A DNA stretch of 64,000 bases from Gemmatimonadota bacterium (GTDB lineage Bacteria; Gemmatimonadota; Gemmatimonadetes; Gemmatimonadales; GWC2-71-9), in contig QHTZ01000078.1 of NCBI GenBank assembly GCA_003221005.1, positions 1 to 64,000 of the forward strand. Direction: 5' to 3'. A model generated the notes under the pieces. That model ran no database searches and was not told where the DNA came from. It saw nothing but the letters and a program-made list of their open reading frames with translations. Below are positions 59,896 to 64,000 of the stretch, piece after piece. The stretch's first letter is position 1; each line of letters starts with the position of its first letter. The position numbers and the translations under genes are program-made.

Positions 59896-60240
59896 ATGAC
59901 GGCTATTGAGTACCGCACCATGGCTCTCGGTCTCCCCGAAGCGTCCGAGAACAAGCACATGAGCCATCCGGACTTCCGGGTGGCTGGCCGGATCTTCGCA
60001 ACGCTCGGCTATCCCCGGCGCGGGTGGGGCATGGTCAAACTCACCCCTGAGCAACAAGAGTTCTTTGTTCGCGCGCAGCCTGGGGCATTCGTGCCAGTGA
60101 ACGGGGCCTGGGGACGCGCGGGCGCCACGAATGTCCGGTTGCCGGCCGCAAAGAAGGGCGCCGTGCGCGAAGCCCTGATGATCGCCTGGCGCAACCGAGC
60201 ACCCAAACGGCTCGTCGCGCTTCACGTCCCTGATGAGTGA
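59896..60240 (+). CDS. MmcQ/YjbR-family protein
   Basis: LGLPEASENKHMSHPDFRVAGRIFATL, PVNGAWGRAGATNVRL. Confidence 0.8.
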   Translation: MTAIEYRTMALGLPEASENKHMSHPDFRVAGRIFATLGYPRRGWGMVKLTPEQQEFFVRAQPGAFVPVNGAWGRAGATNVRLPAAKKGAVREALMIAWRNRAPKRLVALHVPDE

Positions 60241-61393
60241 CGCGCACACGCGGGCACCGATGGTCAGTATCCTGCTCTGCTGCGCTGCCGGTGCCTGTGG
60301 GCCGATCATGGATGAACGCCTGCCGGACAGGACTGAGCGCGTCCGGGCCTATCTGAGCGCGCTCGTCGCCCAGTCGAAGGTGCCTGGCATCCAGTATCTG
60401 GTGATGGACTCCACGCGCACGCTGTTCGAATACGACGGCGGCTGGGCGGACATCCGCGGCCATGTGCCGATGGAGTCAAGCACGACCATGATGGCCTATT
60501 CGATGAGCAAGACGATCACGGCAGCGGCGGTGCTACGACTGGTCGAGGCGCGTAGAATCGGGCTCGATGATCCTCTGGACCGCTACGTGGCTTCGAGCCC
60601 ATATGGCCCGAGCGTCACGGTCCGCCAGCTGGTCTCGCACACATCGGGGATTCCGAACCCGATTCCCCTGCGCTGGGTGCACGCGGCAGCGCGTCACGCC
60701 GCGTTTGACGAGAACGCGGCGCTTGCGGCGGTTCTGCGCGAGTATCACGAACTGCGGTTCCCGCCGGGGACGAAGTACGCCTACTCTAACATGGGGTACT
60801 GGCTCCTCGGCAGGGTGGTCGAGAGCGCCAGCGGCGAGGCGTTTACGTCGTATGTGACCGAGCACGTCCTCAGCCCGCTCGGCATCTCGCCCCAAGAGCT
60901 CGGATTCGCGATCCTCGACTCCGCCCACCACGCCGCTGGCTACCTTGAGAAGTACTCCCTGCTCAACCTGGTGAAGGGATTTCTGATCGACTCCGAGCTC
61001 GTCGGGGGATACGAAGGCCCATGGTTGCGAATCCGGAGCCACTATCCAAACGGGCCGGCATTCGGTGGGCTCGTCGGCACCGCTAGGGGTTTCGGCACGT
61101 TTCTGCAGGACCAGCTCCGTCAACACTCTGCGATCTTCAACGACACGACGCGGGCGCTCTTCTTCGAGCCACAGCGGACGGCGCAGGGACGGGACGTACT
61201 GATGACGCTCGGCTGGCACATCGGAGACCTGGGCGGGATGCGCTTCTTCTACAAGGAGGGTGGGGGCGGGGGCTTCCACAACATGATGAGGGTATATCCT
61301 GCCTATGGCCTCGCGACTGTCGTGATCACCAACGCGACGGGCTTCAACGTGAACAGATGCCTGAACACACTGGATCGCCAGTTCCTACCTTAA
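60233..61393 (+). CDS. Serine hydrolase, class C beta-lactamase family
   Basis: YSMSKTITAAAVLRLVEA (SxxK), YSNMGYWLLGRVVE (YxN). Confidence 0.87.
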   Translation: MSDAHTRAPMVSILLCCAAGACGPIMDERLPDRTERVRAYLSALVAQSKVPGIQYLVMDSTRTLFEYDGGWADIRGHVPMESSTTMMAYSMSKTITAAAVLRLVEARRIGLDDPLDRYVASSPYGPSVTVRQLVSHTSGIPNPIPLRWVHAAARHAAFDENAALAAVLREYHELRFPPGTKYAYSNMGYWLLGRVVESASGEAFTSYVTEHVLSPLGISPQELGFAILDSAHHAAGYLEKYSLLNLVKGFLIDSELVGGYEGPWLRIRSHYPNGPAFGGLVGTARGFGTFLQDQLRQHSAIFNDTTRALFFEPQRTAQGRDVLMTLGWHIGDLGGMRFFYKEGGGGGFHNMMRVYPAYGLATVVITNATGFNVNRCLNTLDRQFLP

Positions 61394-61908
61394 GACCGGG
61401 CCCCGAAGCCCCCTTCGTCGCCCGCGCGCAGGGGCGCGCGTACCTCGCGGCCGGGCTGTTTTCGGGTTTCTTCGTCCTCATGGGCGTCCTGCTGACCCGC
61501 GAGAGCGCGCAGACCTGGCCAGTGCTCGTGGTCGCCTGCGGCGTGGCGGCGTTCATGCTCGCGGGCCTCGCCTATCTGCGCCTCGAGGTCGGCTCCGAGG
61601 GCATCCGCTACCGCAGCGTCGGCAGCAATCGCTCGCTCCGGTTCTCGGAGATCGAGCGTGCCTACTTCGAGACGGTCGTCAACCGTGCCGCGCCGCGCGG
61701 GCTCGTCACGTTCTGGATAAAACCGAAAGCAGGAAATGCGCTGCGGGTCAACCTGCGCACGTTCCCGCCGGGCGCGGCTACCCGCCTGCTGACCGCCCTG
61801 GAGCGACACGGCATCGCGATCGCGGTGCCCGACTCGGCGGCTGCCCTGGGGATGACGCGGGAGCTCCGGGGGCACGCCGCCCGGCCTGGGCCGCGCCGAC
61901 CGGGCTGA
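61357..61908 (+). CDS. Membrane protein with PH-like domain
   Basis: Two TMs then LRLEVGSEGIRYRSVGSNRSLRFSEIERAYFE. Confidence 0.5.
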   Translation: MPEHTGSPVPTLRPGPEAPFVARAQGRAYLAAGLFSGFFVLMGVLLTRESAQTWPVLVVACGVAAFMLAGLAYLRLEVGSEGIRYRSVGSNRSLRFSEIERAYFETVVNRAAPRGLVTFWIKPKAGNALRVNLRTFPPGAATRLLTALERHGIAIAVPDSAAALGMTRELRGHAARPGPRRPG

Positions 61909-61922
61909 TCTACTCGCTCCGC

Positions 61923-62750
61923 CTATCTCTGACATCGCGGGCAGAACGTCGTCGCCCGCAGGTCGATCGTGTGCGTCGTGACCAGCTTCTTCCCGCAGCG
62001 CACGCACGGCTCGCCACCGCGGCCGTACACTGTCAGCTCGAACTGGAACCGCCCGCGCTCTCCGGTGCCGGTGCGGTAATCGCGGACGGTCGTTCCGGCT
62101 GAAGCGACGGCGCGCTCCAGCACGCTCTGCACCGCGGCGTGCAGCCGGGCGAACTCTTCGAGCGAGAGCTTGTCAGTGCGTTTCGACGGGTCGATCCCGG
62201 CCTCGAACAACGCCTCGTTGGCGTAGATGTTGCCGATCCCCGCGACACGCCGCTGATCCATGATTGCCTTCTTCACGGCGGCGCGCGTGCCTTGCAGCCG
62301 CTGCGCGAACACGAACGGCGTGAACGTCTCGTCGAGCGGCTCGGGGCCGATGCGACCGGTGTAGGTCGCCCAGCCCCGCTCGTCCAGCAGCCACACGGTG
62401 CCCAGCCGCCGCACGTCGCGGTACACGAACAGGCGGCCATCTTCCAGCGTGCACGTGAGCACGGCGTACTTCGCCTCGTCCCTCGTGAGCGGGCGATCGT
62501 ACACGACGAGCGACCCGGTCATGCGCGGCTGGACCACGAGCCGGTGGCCGCTCGCGAGCCGCAGCACGGCGTGCTTGGCGCGCCGGCTCACCTCCTCGAA
62601 CGCGTTCCCAGTGATCGTCTTCAACAGCCGGGGCTTGGTGACGCGGCGCAGCACGTCGGTCTTGGCGAGGCGGGCGCGGGTGATGCGGTGGCCTTCGAGC
62701 CGCGGGGCGAGCTGCCGAACGATCGTCTCGACTTCAGGGAGTTCCGGCAC
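61923..62750 (-). CDS. mutM: Formamidopyrimidine-DNA glycosylase
   Basis: MPELPEVETIVRQL, GIGNIYANEALFEAGI, C-terminal CVRCGKK...FCPRCQR zinc finger. Confidence 0.96.
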   Translation of the reverse strand: MPELPEVETIVRQLAPRLEGHRITRARLAKTDVLRRVTKPRLLKTITGNAFEEVSRRAKHAVLRLASGHRLVVQPRMTGSLVVYDRPLTRDEAKYAVLTCTLEDGRLFVYRDVRRLGTVWLLDERGWATYTGRIGPEPLDETFTPFVFAQRLQGTRAAVKKAIMDQRRVAGIGNIYANEALFEAGIDPSKRTDKLSLEEFARLHAAVQSVLERAVASAGTTVRDYRTGTGERGRFQFELTVYGRGGEPCVRCGKKLVTTHTIDLRATTFCPRCQR

Positions 62751-64000
62751 GGGCCACCTCCCGCCACCCGATGTCGCGGCGGTACGCTTTTCCCTCGAAC
62801 GTGATGCGCGCCGCCACGCCGGCGCTGCGTTCCGCCGCGGCCGCGACCGACGCCGCCAGCCCGGTCACCGCGAGCACGCGGCCGCCCGCCACCCGCAGCG
62901 TGCCGTCGGCATCACGAGCGGTCCCCGCATGGAACACGAGCACGTCATCGCCGAGGTCCGGGGGGAGCTGGATGGTCGCGCCCACTTCCGGCTGCTCGGG
63001 ATAGCCGCGCGCGGCGAGCACCGTCGTGACGGCCGCGCCGGTCGCCGGGATGACGTCCCGGTCCGGCCGCCAGCCGCCGCCCGCGATGGCGGCGAGCTGG
63101 CTCGTCGCGCCGCGGGGGAGCACGGGGAGCACGGCCTCGGCCTCGGGGTCGCCGAAGCGGCAGTTGAACTCGAGCACGTACGGCGTGCCGTCGGGCGCGA
63201 GCATCAGGCCCGCGTACAGGACTCCCTGGTATGGCGCGCCGCGGGCGGCCATCTCCTGGAGCGTGGGCTCGAGCACCTGGCGGCGCACCCGCTCGAGCAG
63301 CGCGTCGGTGACGAGACCGACCGGACAGTACGCACCCATGCCGCCGGTGTTGGGGCCGGTGTCCCCCTCGAGCAGCCGTTTGTGGTCTTGCGCCGGCGGG
63401 AGAATCACGATCCGCTCCCCGTCGGTGACGGCGAGGACCGACAGCTCCTCGCCTGCGAGGAACTCCTCGACCACGATCTCGCGCCCCGCCTCCCCGAAGG
63501 CGCCTTCGCCGAGCATCGCGCGCGCCGTGCGCTGCGCGGCGGCGCGCGTGGCGCAGACGACCGCGCCCTTGCCCCCGGCGAGCCCCGACGCTTTCACCAC
63601 GAGGGGCTCGGCGTGCGTGGCCAGGTAGGCGAGCGCGGGGTCGAGCTCGCGGAACGTGCGGCTCGGAGCCGTGGGGACGCCCGCCCGCTGCATCACTTCC
63701 TTCGCGAAGGCCTTGGAGGACTCGAGGCGGGCGGCGGCCTGCGTCGGCCCAAACACGGAACGGCCGGCCGCGCGTAAGCGGTCGGCGAGGCCCGCCGCGA
63801 GCGGGGCCTCCGGCCCGACGACGACCAGATCGATCCGCTGTTCGGCGGCCGCCGCGACGAGACCGTCCACGGCGCTCGCCGGAATCTTGAGGTTGGTGCC
63901 GAGCGCCGCGGTACCGGGGTTGCCCGGCGCGGTGAACAGGGTCGCCTCGGGGGTGTCGCGCTTCAGCGCCCAGCAGAGCGCGTGTTCGCGGCCACCCCCG
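62734..64000 (-). CDS. purD: Phosphoribosylamine-glycine ligase, 5' end truncated by window
   Basis: GGGREHALCWALKRDTPEATLFTAPGNPGTAALGTNLKI read to window edge; VVGPEAPLAAGLADRL, EFNCRFGDPEAEAVLP. Confidence 0.95.
   Translation of the reverse strand, partial: GGGREHALCWALKRDTPEATLFTAPGNPGTAALGTNLKIPASAVDGLVAAAAEQRIDLVVVGPEAPLAAGLADRLRAAGRSVFGPTQAAARLESSKAFAKEVMQRAGVPTAPSRTFRELDPALAYLATHAEPLVVKASGLAGGKGAVVCATRAAAQRTARAMLGEGAFGEAGREIVVEEFLAGEELSVLAVTDGERIVILPPAQDHKRLLEGDTGPNTGGMGAYCPVGLVTDALLERVRRQVLEPTLQEMAARGAPYQGVLYAGLMLAPDGTPYVLEFNCRFGDPEAEAVLPVLPRGATSQLAAIAGGGWRPDRDVIPATGAAVTTVLAARGYPEQPEVGATIQLPPDLGDDVLVFHAGTARDADGTLRVAGGRVLAVTGLAASVAAAAERSAGVAARITFEGKAYRRDIGWREVARAGTP

Overview
High-GC bacterial chromosomal window with dense coding on both strands. 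Gene content resembles Gemmatimonadota or a related phylum (inference only; no 16S in the window). It is mostly housekeeping and metabolic genes: an EmrAB-type efflux pair, SDRs, an M20 peptidase, a LeuA-like synthase, a DUF885 protein, cstA with ybdD, a GcdH-like acyl-CoA dehydrogenase with etfBA and ETF-QO, two GGDEF proteins, a Mo/W-cofactor cluster (moeA-mobB-mobA-fdhD-queD-like-ABC transporter), gpmI, guaB, two APC permeases flanking a membrane LytTR regulator, nrnA, mrp, MATE, a SAM hydrolase, an ECF sigma/zinc-finger pair, a late menaquinone-type cluster (ubiE-ubiD-ubiA-ubiX), an S46 peptidase, mutM and partial purD. I see no rRNA, tRNA, CRISPR, transposase or prophage. The most unusual signal is a dispersed set of short modules built from about four tandem units, usually 7-mers (4 x 7 = 28 bp) and sometimes 10- or 13-mers. 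They often occur as inverted pairs around a short spacer. They lie between genes and also in frame inside conserved genes (M20 peptidase, MFS, gpmI, mrp). Other leads: a triplicated beta-propeller lipoprotein array with a conserved CxxC, an apparently frameshifted mobA, a split TupB-like permease, ubiX with a probable CTG start, an ECF sigma gene with no canonical start, and an 82-nt imperfect palindrome between convergent genes.
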